A DNA stretch of 10,128 nt. Source: Candidatus Kuenenia stuttgartensis. Its GTDB lineage: Bacteria; Bacteroidota; Bacteroidia; Chitinophagales; Chitinophagaceae. The DNA is taken from assembly GCA_943330835.2 (NCBI GenBank), contig CALQJH020000037.1, positions 1-10,128 of the forward strand, written 5' to 3'. Under the pieces are notes generated by a model that did no database searches, was not told the DNA's origin, and was given only the letters and a program-made list of their open reading frames with translations. Both the position numbers and the translations under genes were made by a program. Below are positions 1-6,265 of this stretch, in pieces (position 1 is the first letter of the stretch; each line of letters starts with the position of its first letter).

Positions 1-66
1 AGGGAAAAAGGCAATAAAGACGAGTGGTTGAGCCGGTTTTTTGGTCGAAAACATAGTGAACTATGA
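1..66 (+). other. open frame at the window edge, possible C-terminus of a truncated gene
   Basis: Reading from base 1 gives 21 sense codons ending in TGA at 64-66; the peptide is polar and ends in RKHSEL. The other two plus frames stop sooner. I do not recognise the peptide. Most of it lies within the long hairpin at 16-99, so it may be either the tail of an upstream gene or chance. From 67 to 209 I see no gene, only the right arm of the hairpin and AT-rich leader sequence. Confidence 0.2.
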
Positions 67-99
67 TAAGATCAAAAAATCAATCAAACGCTCGTCTTT
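16..99. repeat. long imperfect inverted repeat with nested hairpin
   Basis: Bases 16-24 (AAAGACGAG) pair perfectly with 91-99. After a GU pair and one mismatch, pairing resumes for 28-31 with 84-87. A small internal loop follows, then 37-46 pairs with 70-79 over ten positions with one GU. The loop holds a second hairpin, CATAG-TGAA-CTATG, at 52-65. A run of seven T begins six bases after the right arm, near 105, so an intrinsic terminator for an upstream gene is possible, but the T-run is not adjacent to the stem. It could instead be a dispersed repeat or a structured RNA. The pairing is seen directly; the role is unknown. Confidence 0.6.
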
Positions 100-209
100 G
101 CAGCATTTTTTTCTTGTAATAGATTTCAACTGCAAAATCTGGGTTTAACCACACCCAATTCTAACCAGGGTAATTCGTCGTTTATTTTAATTTTTTAAAT
201 GGTATACAT

Positions 210-1142
210 ATGCATGGATTGGAAATCATAGGTAAAATAATGAAGACCTACCGAATAAAGCTCGGAATAACATATTCGTTATTTTCTCTGGAAATGTTCG
301 GGGCGCTTTTAAGACCTTTCTTTTTAGGAATGGCAGTCAATGATTTAATTGTAGGAAGTTATCGTGGGTTAATTATCCTATCCGTTATTCATTTTTGCTG
401 GTTAATAATTGGAACCATAAGACATATGTATGACACCCGAACATACACTGCAATTTACACTTCCTTAGTCACGCGTTTTTTATCTCGTAATTATTCAATT
501 TCAGAGGTATCAAAACTAAGTGCGCACTCTACGCTTTCCCGTGAGTTAGTCGATTTCTTAGAATCAGATCTTCCTTATATCATTGAAGCCATCTTTAATA
601 TATTAGGTTCCATAATTTTATTGTATTTCTATGATAAGGAAGTTGTGCTGGTTTGTTTTTTCATTCTAATTCCTGTTTTATTTATCAGTTACTTTTATGG
701 AAAAAAAATGAGGTCGCTCACAAAATTTAAAAACGACGAATTAGAAAAAGAAGTAAACGTCATTTCTTTAGGAAACAATGATTCTATAAAAACCCATTAC
801 AATAAACTTAGACGTTGGCAAATTAAAATTTCAGATAAAGAAGCATGGAATTTTGGTATAATAGAAACGATGGTCTTAATCGTTATCGCAGGATCATTAA
901 TGATTTCCTCAAATGTTTTTGGAACAACCATCCTTGCTGGAAATTTAATTGGCATTTATAATTATATGCTGCGATTTGTTTCCGGACTAGATACGATCCC
1001 TTATACCATTCAAAGAGTTTCTACTATTAGAGATGTGGTAAACAGAATACAAATTAAAGAAGAGGATATTGTAGGTCCGATGACACCTATAAAAGAATTG
1101 ACACAACAATATACACAAGGAGAACTAAAACTTTCTGCTTAA
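210..1142 (+). CDS. ABC transporter six-transmembrane domain protein lacking an ATPase domain
   Basis: Inner-membrane protein of 310 residues matching the stand-alone ABC transporter membrane-domain family (ABC_membrane_3 type). Hydrophobic segments lie near residues 18-40, 52-70, 123-141, 145-163, 216-235 and 239-258. The family-like stretch HYNKLRRWQIKISDKEA lies at 196-212, between helices four and five. The chain ends about 50 residues after the last helix, with no Walker A, signature or Walker B motif, so it cannot hydrolyse ATP alone. No ATPase gene is adjacent. The substrate cannot be read from the sequence. The start at 210 gives the longest frame; Met11 at 240 is a reasonable alternative because it lies just before the first helix. 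The last four bases overlap the convergent zinc-ribbon gene. Confidence 0.75.
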   Translation: MHGLEIIGKIMKTYRIKLGITYSLFSLEMFGALLRPFFLGMAVNDLIVGSYRGLIILSVIHFCWLIIGTIRHMYDTRTYTAIYTSLVTRFLSRNYSISEVSKLSAHSTLSRELVDFLESDLPYIIEAIFNILGSIILLYFYDKEVVLVCFFILIPVLFISYFYGKKMRSLTKFKNDELEKEVNVISLGNNDSIKTHYNKLRRWQIKISDKEAWNFGIIETMVLIVIAGSLMISSNVFGTTILAGNLIGIYNYMLRFVSGLDTIPYTIQRVSTIRDVVNRIQIKEEDIVGPMTPIKELTQQYTQGELKLSA

Positions 1143-1522
1143 TCATTTTCACTGCTGTTTTTTATTATTAAAACCCAGTCGTTTTCCAATTGTATAACTC
1201 CATAATCATAACAGTAATGGTAGGTCGTTCCTGTTTTGTTTTTGTAAAGATGGGTGGAGTACTTAAAATAATATCCCTGTTGCAATAATTTTTCTTTTTT
1301 TATCTTAACCATCATTTCGCCTTCAGGCAAAAGAGATTCCAGCACCCTTCTGTTTTTTCCAAGAAAATTATTAATATTTCTAACGAGATTATTTGTTGGC
1401 GATTTTAGACAATTATTAAACACGTTGCGACAATAATCATTGCAGAACTTTTTATCAACTCTTCCCCTGATTACTTTTCTACAGGTAAGGCATTCTTTTG
1501 TTTCTGTTGCTGTAATTATCAT
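1139..1522 (-). CDS. small zinc-ribbon protein, Bacteroidota type
   Basis: A 127-residue protein with an N-terminal treble-clef-like metal site: Cys11 and Cys14 (CLTC), then Cys27 and Cys31 (FCNDYC), with the basic GRVDKKFC stretch between. The middle (about 45-75) is basic and probably helical. The C-terminal part (about 82-122) is rich in Tyr and beta-prone, with THLYKNKTGTTYHYCYDYG followed by a hydrophobic strand. This layout resembles a family of uncharacterised Bacteroidota proteins. The arrangement suggests zinc binding, perhaps with nucleic acid or protein contacts, but no function is established from the sequence. The ATG at 1520-1522 precedes the cysteine motif by ten residues, a natural start. 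It is convergent with the ABC protein and divergent from ssb. Confidence 0.7.
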   Translation of the reverse strand: MIITATETKECLTCRKVIRGRVDKKFCNDYCRNVFNNCLKSPTNNLVRNINNFLGKNRRVLESLLPEGEMMVKIKKEKLLQQGYYFKYSTHLYKNKTGTTYHYCYDYGVIQLENDWVLIIKNSSEND

Positions 1523-1655
1523 TGTATGTTTTTTACTATAGAAAATTACAATGAAACAGCTTTCTGTTTTCCGTTTTTACACGCTTTCATTCGCGTATTT
1601 TCAACAACAAACGAATAAACAAGAATAATATCCATATTGAATACCATTTTTGCGC

Positions 1656-1684
1656 TGTCATTATTAAGGCGCCAACTAATGACA
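1656..1684. repeat. inverted repeat upstream of ssb, possible operator or leader hairpin
   Basis: TGTCATTA at 1656-1663 is repeated in perfect inverse as TAATGACA at 1677-1684. The 13-base spacer contains the palindrome GGCGCC, the most GC-rich spot in this AT-rich gap. The site lies 33 bp before the ssb start, where a repressor could bind or where the transcript could fold. The rest of the 195-bp gap between 1523 and 1717 shows no gene and no clear TAnnTTTG element on either strand. The repeat is seen; its role is inferred. Confidence 0.4.
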
Positions 1685-1717
1685 ATTCATTTATTATTAA
1701 CAATTAAATAAAAAATT

Positions 1718-2062
1718 ATGTACTCGTTAAGAAACAAAGTTCAACTGATTGGAAATCTTGGTAAAAAACCAGAAGTTAAAAAAACAGATACCGGTAAAAA
1801 GCTGGTGAAATTTTCTGTTGCAACAAATGAAATTTACACAAATGTCAAAGGAGAAAAAGTAAAAGAAACCCAATGGCATAATGTAATTGCTTGGGGGAAA
1901 GTTGCTGATGTAGCAGAGAAGTATTTAGATAAGGGTGTAGAAATTGCTTTGGAAGGCAAGTTAATTACAAAAGACTATCTGGATAAAGAGGGCAATAAAA
2001 AATACGTAACAGAAATTCAAGTGAACGAATTATTATTACTTGGGGCAAAAGCCGCTTCTTAA
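1718..2062 (+). CDS. ssb: single-stranded DNA-binding protein, short form
   Basis: A 114-residue SSB consisting of one OB fold. It binds single-stranded DNA in replication, recombination and repair, usually as a tetramer. Family features are the N-terminal NKVQLIGNLGKKPEV, the KKLVKFSVATNE strand, TQWHNVIAWGKVADVAEKYL at 46-65, and the final EIQVNELLLLG strand. Conserved aromatic DNA contacts are suggested by Trp48 and Trp54 in WHNVIAW. The chain stops a few residues after the OB fold (GAKAAS) with neither the flexible linker nor the acidic DDDIPF-like tip of canonical SSBs, which recruits partner proteins. It may therefore be a secondary SSB, though short forms are not rare in this phylum. 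The ATG follows an A-rich stretch; no Shine-Dalgarno is seen. An intrinsic terminator follows directly. Confidence 0.92.
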   Translation: MYSLRNKVQLIGNLGKKPEVKKTDTGKKLVKFSVATNEIYTNVKGEKVKETQWHNVIAWGKVADVAEKYLDKGVEIALEGKLITKDYLDKEGNKKYVTEIQVNELLLLGAKAAS

Positions 2063-2069
2063 TTACGAG

Positions 2070-2104
2070 AGAGCCAGTTGTTAATAAATAGCTGGTTCTT
2101 TTTT
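2070..2104 (+). terminator. intrinsic terminator of ssb
   Basis: AGAGCCAG at 2070-2077 pairs with CTGGTTCT at 2092-2099 (eight positions, one GU), with a 14-base loop and a T-run at 2099-2104. It lies eight bases after the ssb stop. On the minus strand no T-run follows the stem, so it should act for ssb only. It reaches the stop codon of the convergent barrel gene. Confidence 0.8.
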
Positions 2105-2843
2105 AAAACCTGTACCCTATTGATAAGGCAAAAGAGCGAAGTCCAAACCATGGGCCTGTTGATTTTATTTCAGCAGTTGTTGGCGATGTTACTTTTCCTT
2201 CAAATTTAAAAGGGCCTGCATCATTCAAATTATCAAGTGTTTTTTGTAATTCATTTCTTTCTGGGCTACCTTCTTCCATACTTGGATTTATATTAGTTGC
2301 TGTAATTGTGCCTTGGCTACTACCATAATGACCCCCAATTGTCCAAATATCAATTACGAATTTTTTTAGTATCCTATATTGCATTCCTAATAATAATCCG
2401 CCACTATAGGAAGAAATCTTTCCATTAAACAATATTGATTCAGCCGATGTGGAATTAGGATTTTTGATGGGTATTGTAAAGTCAAAATTGGCATATCTAA
2501 AATATGGTGCCATATAAAATCCGCTCATTTTTTTAATCCCTAAATAAAATCTGGCTTCGCCTGTAATTGCAATATTACCCATCTTAAAATCATTAATTCT
2601 AAAATCCTGATTGTCTATAACTTTTTCTATAGTTGATTTTAATGGAACGGTTGATTTAGGCATATATCTTAATCCTACCGATAATGACATGATTCTTGCT
2701 ATACTTCTTTCATACGTGAGGTTGTAGTTTTTTAATGCTAATCCACATAGATTTGTTTTAATGATACTGTTCTGTGCAGAAACAATAGTTGGCAGAAGCA
2801 ATAAAATTAGTAGTTTTTTCATTTTATAAAATTTCTTGTTCAT
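2103..2843 (-). CDS. predicted outer-membrane beta-barrel protein
   Basis: A 246-residue exported protein. A signal peptide covers about residues 8-23 (MKKLLILLLLPTIVSA followed by Gln24). The mature part alternates polar and hydrophobic residues in strand-like stretches rich in Gly and aromatics, such as SLSVGLRYMP, GEARFYLGI, GFYMAPYFRYANFDF and SYSGGLLLGMQYRI. It ends SFALSIGYRF, with the terminal Phe typical of barrel proteins inserted by the Bam machinery. It resembles the DUF3575-like small barrels of Bacteroidota, but I cannot assign a specific family or ligand. Start 2843 gives the longest frame; Met8 (ATG at 2820-2822) begins a textbook signal peptide and may be the true start. It is divergent from the DUF6089 barrel across 64 bp and convergent with ssb. 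Confidence 0.75.
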   Translation of the reverse strand: MNKKFYKMKKLLILLLLPTIVSAQNSIIKTNLCGLALKNYNLTYERSIARIMSLSVGLRYMPKSTVPLKSTIEKVIDNQDFRINDFKMGNIAITGEARFYLGIKKMSGFYMAPYFRYANFDFTIPIKNPNSTSAESILFNGKISSYSGGLLLGMQYRILKKFVIDIWTIGGHYGSSQGTITATNINPSMEEGSPERNELQKTLDNLNDAGPFKFEGKVTSPTTAEIKSTGPWFGLRSFALSIGYRF

Positions 2844-2883
2844 AAAAATAAAGTAAAAATTACATACATTACAAAAAAGTATC

Positions 2884-2891
2884 TACTTTTG
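2884..2891 (+). promoter_or_regulatory. Bacteroidota -7 element for the DUF6089 gene
   Basis: TACTTTTG matches the TAnnTTTG consensus of the Bacteroidota primary sigma factor, 16 bp before the ATG at 2908. It is half of a palindrome, AAAAGTA at 2875-2881 and TACTTTT at 2884-2890. The minus strand therefore carries a related TACTTTTTTG facing the other barrel gene. I see no convincing TTTG -33 box. Confidence 0.5.
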
Positions 2892-2907
2892 CATTAAATT
2901 ATTTCTT

Positions 2908-3750
2908 ATGTTGAGGCGTGTAGTATTAGTTGTTGTTATTTTATTTGCTTCTTTTTTTAAGTTGTGGGCACAATCTTATGTAACAGATTGGAAATTAGAA
3001 GTAATGGCAGGGACATCTTCCTATAATGGAGATTTAGTTCAAGGGAATTTCCCTTTGAAGCGACTTGGTCCATGTATAGGCGTAAATGCTAAGAAAGATA
3101 TTAGTGATAAATTTACATTTAGGGCTGGTTTAAGTTATGGAAGAATTTATGGGGATGATCAGAAAAATAAAGATCCAGAATTAATTGCGAGGAACCTCAA
3201 TTTTAAAAGCCACATTATTGAATTATCAGCCGCCGTTGAATATAATTTTTTAAAACTTCATAGTGAATTTGACGAAGTCTATGAATACACTCCATACATT
3301 TTTGCCGGGATTGGCCTGTTTCATTTTAATCCATACACTTTCGATAATGCTGGAAATAAAACATTTTTACAACCATTAAAAACTGAGGGTCAGGGATTAG
3401 GTGATTTTCCTGATAGAAAAAATTATTCTTTGTATCAATTTTGTTTGCCTATTGGGGTAGGGTTCAAATGGAATGTAAACGATGATATTCAACTATGCTA
3501 TGAAGCTGGTTATAGATTTACAACTACAGACTATTTAGATGATGTGAGTTCAACTTATGTTTCATTAGATAAATTATCAACTTTGGTTGGGCCAAAGACC
3601 GCCGAACTTTCTTACAGAGAAGAAGGAACCCCTTTTGCTAAAAGGCTTGGTGATAGAAGAGGTTTTTCTAAACCTAATGATGTTTACTTTTATAATGTTT
3701 TGAAGATTTCTTTTTCTATCGGTGGAGGCGTTTATCAATTACAAAACTAA
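2908..3750 (+). CDS. DUF6089 family outer-membrane beta-barrel protein
   Basis: A 280-residue protein of the DUF6089 family, predicted outer-membrane barrels found in Bacteroidota. The signal peptide is residues 1-21, with a valine-rich core and LWA before Gln22. The mature start YVTDWKLEVMAGTSSYNGDL is a family hallmark: the first strand followed by the Asn-Gly-Asp-Leu turn. Further strands include FTFRAGLSYGRIYGDD, HIIELSAAVEYNFL, YTPYIFAGIGLFHFNP, FCLPIGVGFKWNV and LCYEAGYRFTTTDYLDDVS. The C-terminal strand is VYFYNVLKISFSIGG. Relatives are often found beside isoprenyl transferase and BamA genes, a link to envelope assembly, but those neighbours are absent here. The molecular role is unknown. 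It is divergently paired with another barrel gene and overlaps the cupin gene by four bases at its end. Confidence 0.85.
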   Translation: MLRRVVLVVVILFASFFKLWAQSYVTDWKLEVMAGTSSYNGDLVQGNFPLKRLGPCIGVNAKKDISDKFTFRAGLSYGRIYGDDQKNKDPELIARNLNFKSHIIELSAAVEYNFLKLHSEFDEVYEYTPYIFAGIGLFHFNPYTFDNAGNKTFLQPLKTEGQGLGDFPDRKNYSLYQFCLPIGVGFKWNVNDDIQLCYEAGYRFTTTDYLDDVSSTYVSLDKLSTLVGPKTAELSYREEGTPFAKRLGDRRGFSKPNDVYFYNVLKISFSIGGGVYQLQN

Positions 3751-4259
3751 TTTTTTTCTCCACCATGCTGTCTTCCAAAATCGTCTTGTAATCTAATAAT
3801 ATCTTCTTCATCACTCGGGTGATGAATATCAGTGTGAATCCATATTTCTGCCAGCACGCCCCAGTTTTCTAATCCAATTAAACGATGGCGTTCTCCTTTT
3901 TTTAATTCTATTATTTCTCCTTGCGTTAGTTTATAAAGAAGTGTTTCATCATCTGTTTCGCTTCTTATTAATCCTGCTTCCCCATCAATAAGTTTCCAAA
4001 TTTCTGATCGCCTATGATGATATTGCCAACTTAGTTTTTTATTTGGTTCAACCAATAATATTTTAGGACTTACTTTAAATGTTGCAATAGGATCAATATT
4101 GATTGTTGGAAAAAAATGATTAATAAATTTAGGTGCGTCTGTTTCATCAATTACAAAAAAACCACCCCATGGCCGCTGGTTGTCTATTGATTTTATTTTA
4201 ATGGACAGCCCATTTAATAGTTCTTTAACGCTACTAAAAATGTCTTCTTTTAAAATCAT
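3747..4259 (-). CDS. cupin protein of the type II mannose-6-phosphate isomerase family
   Basis: A 170-residue stand-alone cupin resembling the C-terminal isomerase domain of bifunctional mannose-1-phosphate guanylyltransferase/mannose-6-phosphate isomerase. Visible motifs are RPWGGF (29-34), the metal-binding stretch LSWQYHHRRSEIW (76-88) with His81, His82 and Glu86, GERHRL (122-127) with His125, and the C-terminal EEDIIRLQDDFGR (151-163). There is no nucleotidyltransferase domain. It probably binds a divalent metal and a phosphosugar and may isomerise mannose-6-phosphate and fructose-6-phosphate for nucleotide-sugar synthesis. Similar proteins are sometimes labelled phosphoheptose isomerase, so the substrate is uncertain. 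It starts 18 bp after the mnmG stop on the same strand and is probably cotranscribed, without an obvious functional link. Confidence 0.8.
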   Translation of the reverse strand: MILKEDIFSSVKELLNGLSIKIKSIDNQRPWGGFFVIDETDAPKFINHFFPTINIDPIATFKVSPKILLVEPNKKLSWQYHHRRSEIWKLIDGEAGLIRSETDDETLLYKLTQGEIIELKKGERHRLIGLENWGVLAEIWIHTDIHHPSDEEDIIRLQDDFGRQHGGEKN

Positions 4260-4277
4260 AAATTATTTTCAATTTAA

Positions 4278-6146
4278 TTATCTTCCCATATACAACATTA
4301 AGATTTGTACATCACTTGGATTTACTCCAGATATTCTTGATGCCTGTCCTAGTGTTCTTGGTTTTATTTTTAAAAACTTTTGCCGCGCTTCGGTACTTAA
4401 TGAAACCAGTTTTTCATAATTAAAATTATCTGGAATGATTAAGTTTTCCAGTTGGCTCATCTTTTCAACAAGCTCTTTTTCTTTTACAATATACGTATCA
4501 TATTTCAACTGGATTTCTGCTTGTTCAAGGGAATCTTCATCAAACTGATGTAACAATTCAAATAAAGTAGAAATTGCTTTCATCATTGATTTTAAATCGA
4601 CATTTGGCCTTAATAAAATCTGAGCCGCTTTTTGTTTTAATAATAACGGTGAAGAGTGTACGCTAATTAAATAATCATTTACTTCAACAGGGTCGATATT
4701 TATTTTATTTAAAATGTTCTTTATTTGTTCTACCTGGTCTATTTTCTTCTTGACATTTTCCATTCTCTCCTGACTTGCTAAACCAAGATTAAAACTAATT
4801 TCTGTTAGTCGCATATCGGCATTATCTTGTCTTAATAATGTTCTGAATTCTGCTCTACTGGTAAACATTCGATATGGTTCATCGGTTCCTTTGTTTATTA
4901 AATCATCAATTAAAACCCCAATATAAGCTTCGCTCCTTTTTAAGATTAAAGGGTGTAGATTATTGACTTTTTGGTGTGCATTAATTCCAGCCATTAATCC
5001 CTGACATGCCGCTTCTTCATATCCAGTTGTTCCATTTATTTGTCCGGCAAAAAATAGATTTTCTATCATTTTTGTCTCAAGCGTAAAAGAGAGTTGGGTC
5101 GGCGGAAAAAAATCATACTCAATTGCATAGCCTGGTCTAAACATTTTACAGTTTTCAAAACCCGGAACCTTTCTAAGTGCTTGAAACTGAACCTCTTCTG
5201 ATAAAGAAGTCGAGAATCCATTAACATATATTTCAATTGTATTCCATCCTTCAGGTTCAACAAATAATTGATGTCTATCACGTTCCGCGAACCTATTAAT
5301 TTTATCTTCTATACTTGGACAATATCTTGGCCCGGTTCCTTGTATTCTTCCTTGAAACATGGGACTAGATTCAAAACCCTCTTTTAAAACATTGTGCACC
5401 TCACTACTGGTATATGTTATCCAGCAACTGCGTTGGTTTTCCGGTTTTAAGGTTGGTTTATTTAAATAGCTAAACCCAACAATTTGATCATCTCCTTTTT
5501 GTTCTTCCATTTTGGAATAATCTAAGCTTCTGCCATCTATTCTTGGTGGCGTTCCCGTTTTTAAGCGTTCGCTTTCAAAACCATGAGCAACAAGCTGTTC
5601 AGTAATTCCAGTTGCTGCTTTTTCTGCTACCCTGCCACCACCGAAATTCTTTTCGCCAATATGAATAACTCCATTCAAAAAGGTTCCATTAGTAAGTACA
5701 ACTGCTTTACTAGCGATTTTATGGCCCATTCCCGTAACAACTCCAGTAACTTTCCCATTTTCAATGATCAATTCTTTTACCATGTCTTGGTAAAAATCAA
5801 GATTTGGGGTTTGTTCAAGCATTTCTCTCCAGGTTGAAGCAAATAGCATTCTATCGCTTTGAGCTCTTGGACTCCACATTGCTGGTCCCTTAGAACGATT
5901 AAGCATTCTAAATTGAATCATACTTTTATCCGTCACTATTCCGCTATATCCACCTAAAGCATCTATTTCCTTAACAATTTGCCCTTTCGCAATCCCTCCC
6001 ATTGCAGGATTACAACTCATTTGAGCTATCGTTTGCATATTCATGGTAACAAGCAGGGTTTTACTACCCAAATTCGCGGCGGCGGCGGCAGCTTCGCAAC
6101 CAGCGTGGCCGGCTCCTACTACTATTATATCGTAATTACTTAACAT
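4278..6146 (-). CDS. mnmG: tRNA uridine-5-carboxymethylaminomethyl(34) synthesis enzyme MnmG (GidA)
   Basis: A 622-residue cytoplasmic FAD protein that acts with the GTPase MnmE to add carboxymethylaminomethyl groups to wobble uridine 34 of certain tRNAs. The Rossmann motif GAGHAG is at 11-16. MSCNPAMGGIAKGQIVKEID follows at about 43-62, then GTPPRIDGRSLD, GTGPRYCPSIEDKINRF, HQLFVEPEG and GQINGTTGYEEAACQGL. The C-terminal helical domain ends in the family pattern RTLGQASRISGVNPSDVQILM. Length is normal for the family. The first ATG, at 6144-6146, is chosen; a TTG three codons upstream is in frame but would overlap the putative -7 element. The gene lies between ybeY and the cupin gene. The upstream gap carries parS-like sites, which could affect its transcription. 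MnmE is not in the window. Confidence 0.97.
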   Translation of the reverse strand: MLSNYDIIVVGAGHAGCEAAAAAANLGSKTLLVTMNMQTIAQMSCNPAMGGIAKGQIVKEIDALGGYSGIVTDKSMIQFRMLNRSKGPAMWSPRAQSDRMLFASTWREMLEQTPNLDFYQDMVKELIIENGKVTGVVTGMGHKIASKAVVLTNGTFLNGVIHIGEKNFGGGRVAEKAATGITEQLVAHGFESERLKTGTPPRIDGRSLDYSKMEEQKGDDQIVGFSYLNKPTLKPENQRSCWITYTSSEVHNVLKEGFESSPMFQGRIQGTGPRYCPSIEDKINRFAERDRHQLFVEPEGWNTIEIYVNGFSTSLSEEVQFQALRKVPGFENCKMFRPGYAIEYDFFPPTQLSFTLETKMIENLFFAGQINGTTGYEEAACQGLMAGINAHQKVNNLHPLILKRSEAYIGVLIDDLINKGTDEPYRMFTSRAEFRTLLRQDNADMRLTEISFNLGLASQERMENVKKKIDQVEQIKNILNKINIDPVEVNDYLISVHSSPLLLKQKAAQILLRPNVDLKSMMKAISTLFELLHQFDEDSLEQAEIQLKYDTYIVKEKELVEKMSQLENLIIPDNFNYEKLVSLSTEARQKFLKIKPRTLGQASRISGVNPSDVQILMLYMGR

Positions 6147-6152
6147 TATACA

Positions 6153-6160
6153 CAAATATA
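6153..6160 (-). promoter_or_regulatory. putative -7 promoter element of mnmG
   Basis: On the minus strand TATATTTG matches TAnnTTTG exactly and ends six bases before the mnmG ATG. If used, transcription would begin at or within a few bases of the start codon, giving an almost leaderless mRNA. No TTTG is seen at the expected -33 position; that place is occupied by the perfect parS-like palindrome, 18 bp upstream of the element. Confidence 0.45.
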
Positions 6161-6178
6161 CAATTGAGATTTTTATTA

Positions 6179-6194
6179 TGTTCCACGTGGAACA
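6179..6194. promoter_or_regulatory. parS: parS-like centromere site 1, perfect palindrome
   Basis: TGTTCCACGTGGAACA is a perfect 16-bp palindrome that fits the bacterial parS consensus TGTTYCACGTGRAACA at every position. ParB loads here, spreads over the flanking DNA and, with ParA and SMC, drives origin segregation. It is the best of three such sites in the ybeY-mnmG gap. The sequence match is seen directly; that ParB binds it is inferred from conservation of the motif. Confidence 0.85.
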
Positions 6195-6212
6195 GGGATT
6201 CCAACCATTTTA

Positions 6213-6228
6213 CGTTCCACGTGAAACG
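6213..6228. promoter_or_regulatory. parS: parS-like centromere site 2
   Basis: CGTTCCACGTGAAACG keeps the central GTTCCACGTGAAAC, 14 of 16 consensus positions, and differs only in the outermost base on each side. Its centre is 34 bp from that of site 1, about three helical turns, so ParB could sit on the same face of the DNA. Confidence 0.7.
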
Positions 6229-6244
6229 AGGTGGCTTTCATGAT

Positions 6245-6260
6245 TGTTACACATGGAACA
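6245..6260. promoter_or_regulatory. degenerate parS-like site 3
   Basis: TGTTACACATGGAACA keeps the outer TGTT and GGAACA arms but differs from the parS consensus at the fifth base and at the central G (ACATG instead of ACGTG). Its centre is 32 bp from site 2, continuing the spacing. It ends five bases before the ybeY stop codon. It may be a weak or decayed ParB site. Confidence 0.4.
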
Positions 6261-6265
6261 TACGG

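Noticed and set aside
4180..5837. Open frames on the plus strand, and in another minus-strand frame, within the cupin and mnmG genes
   Set aside because: They lie inside strongly conserved coding sequence on the minus strand, have no recognisable motifs and are low-complexity shadows.
6147..6155. TTG at 6153-6155 as the mnmG start
   Set aside because: It would add only three residues, overlaps the TATATTTG element, and the ATG at 6144-6146 gives the usual MnmG N-terminus just before the FAD-binding strand.
6179..6228. The palindromes in the ybeY-mnmG gap as a bidirectional terminator
   Set aside because: No T-run follows either palindrome on either strand, and the sequences match parS base by base, which a terminator would not require.
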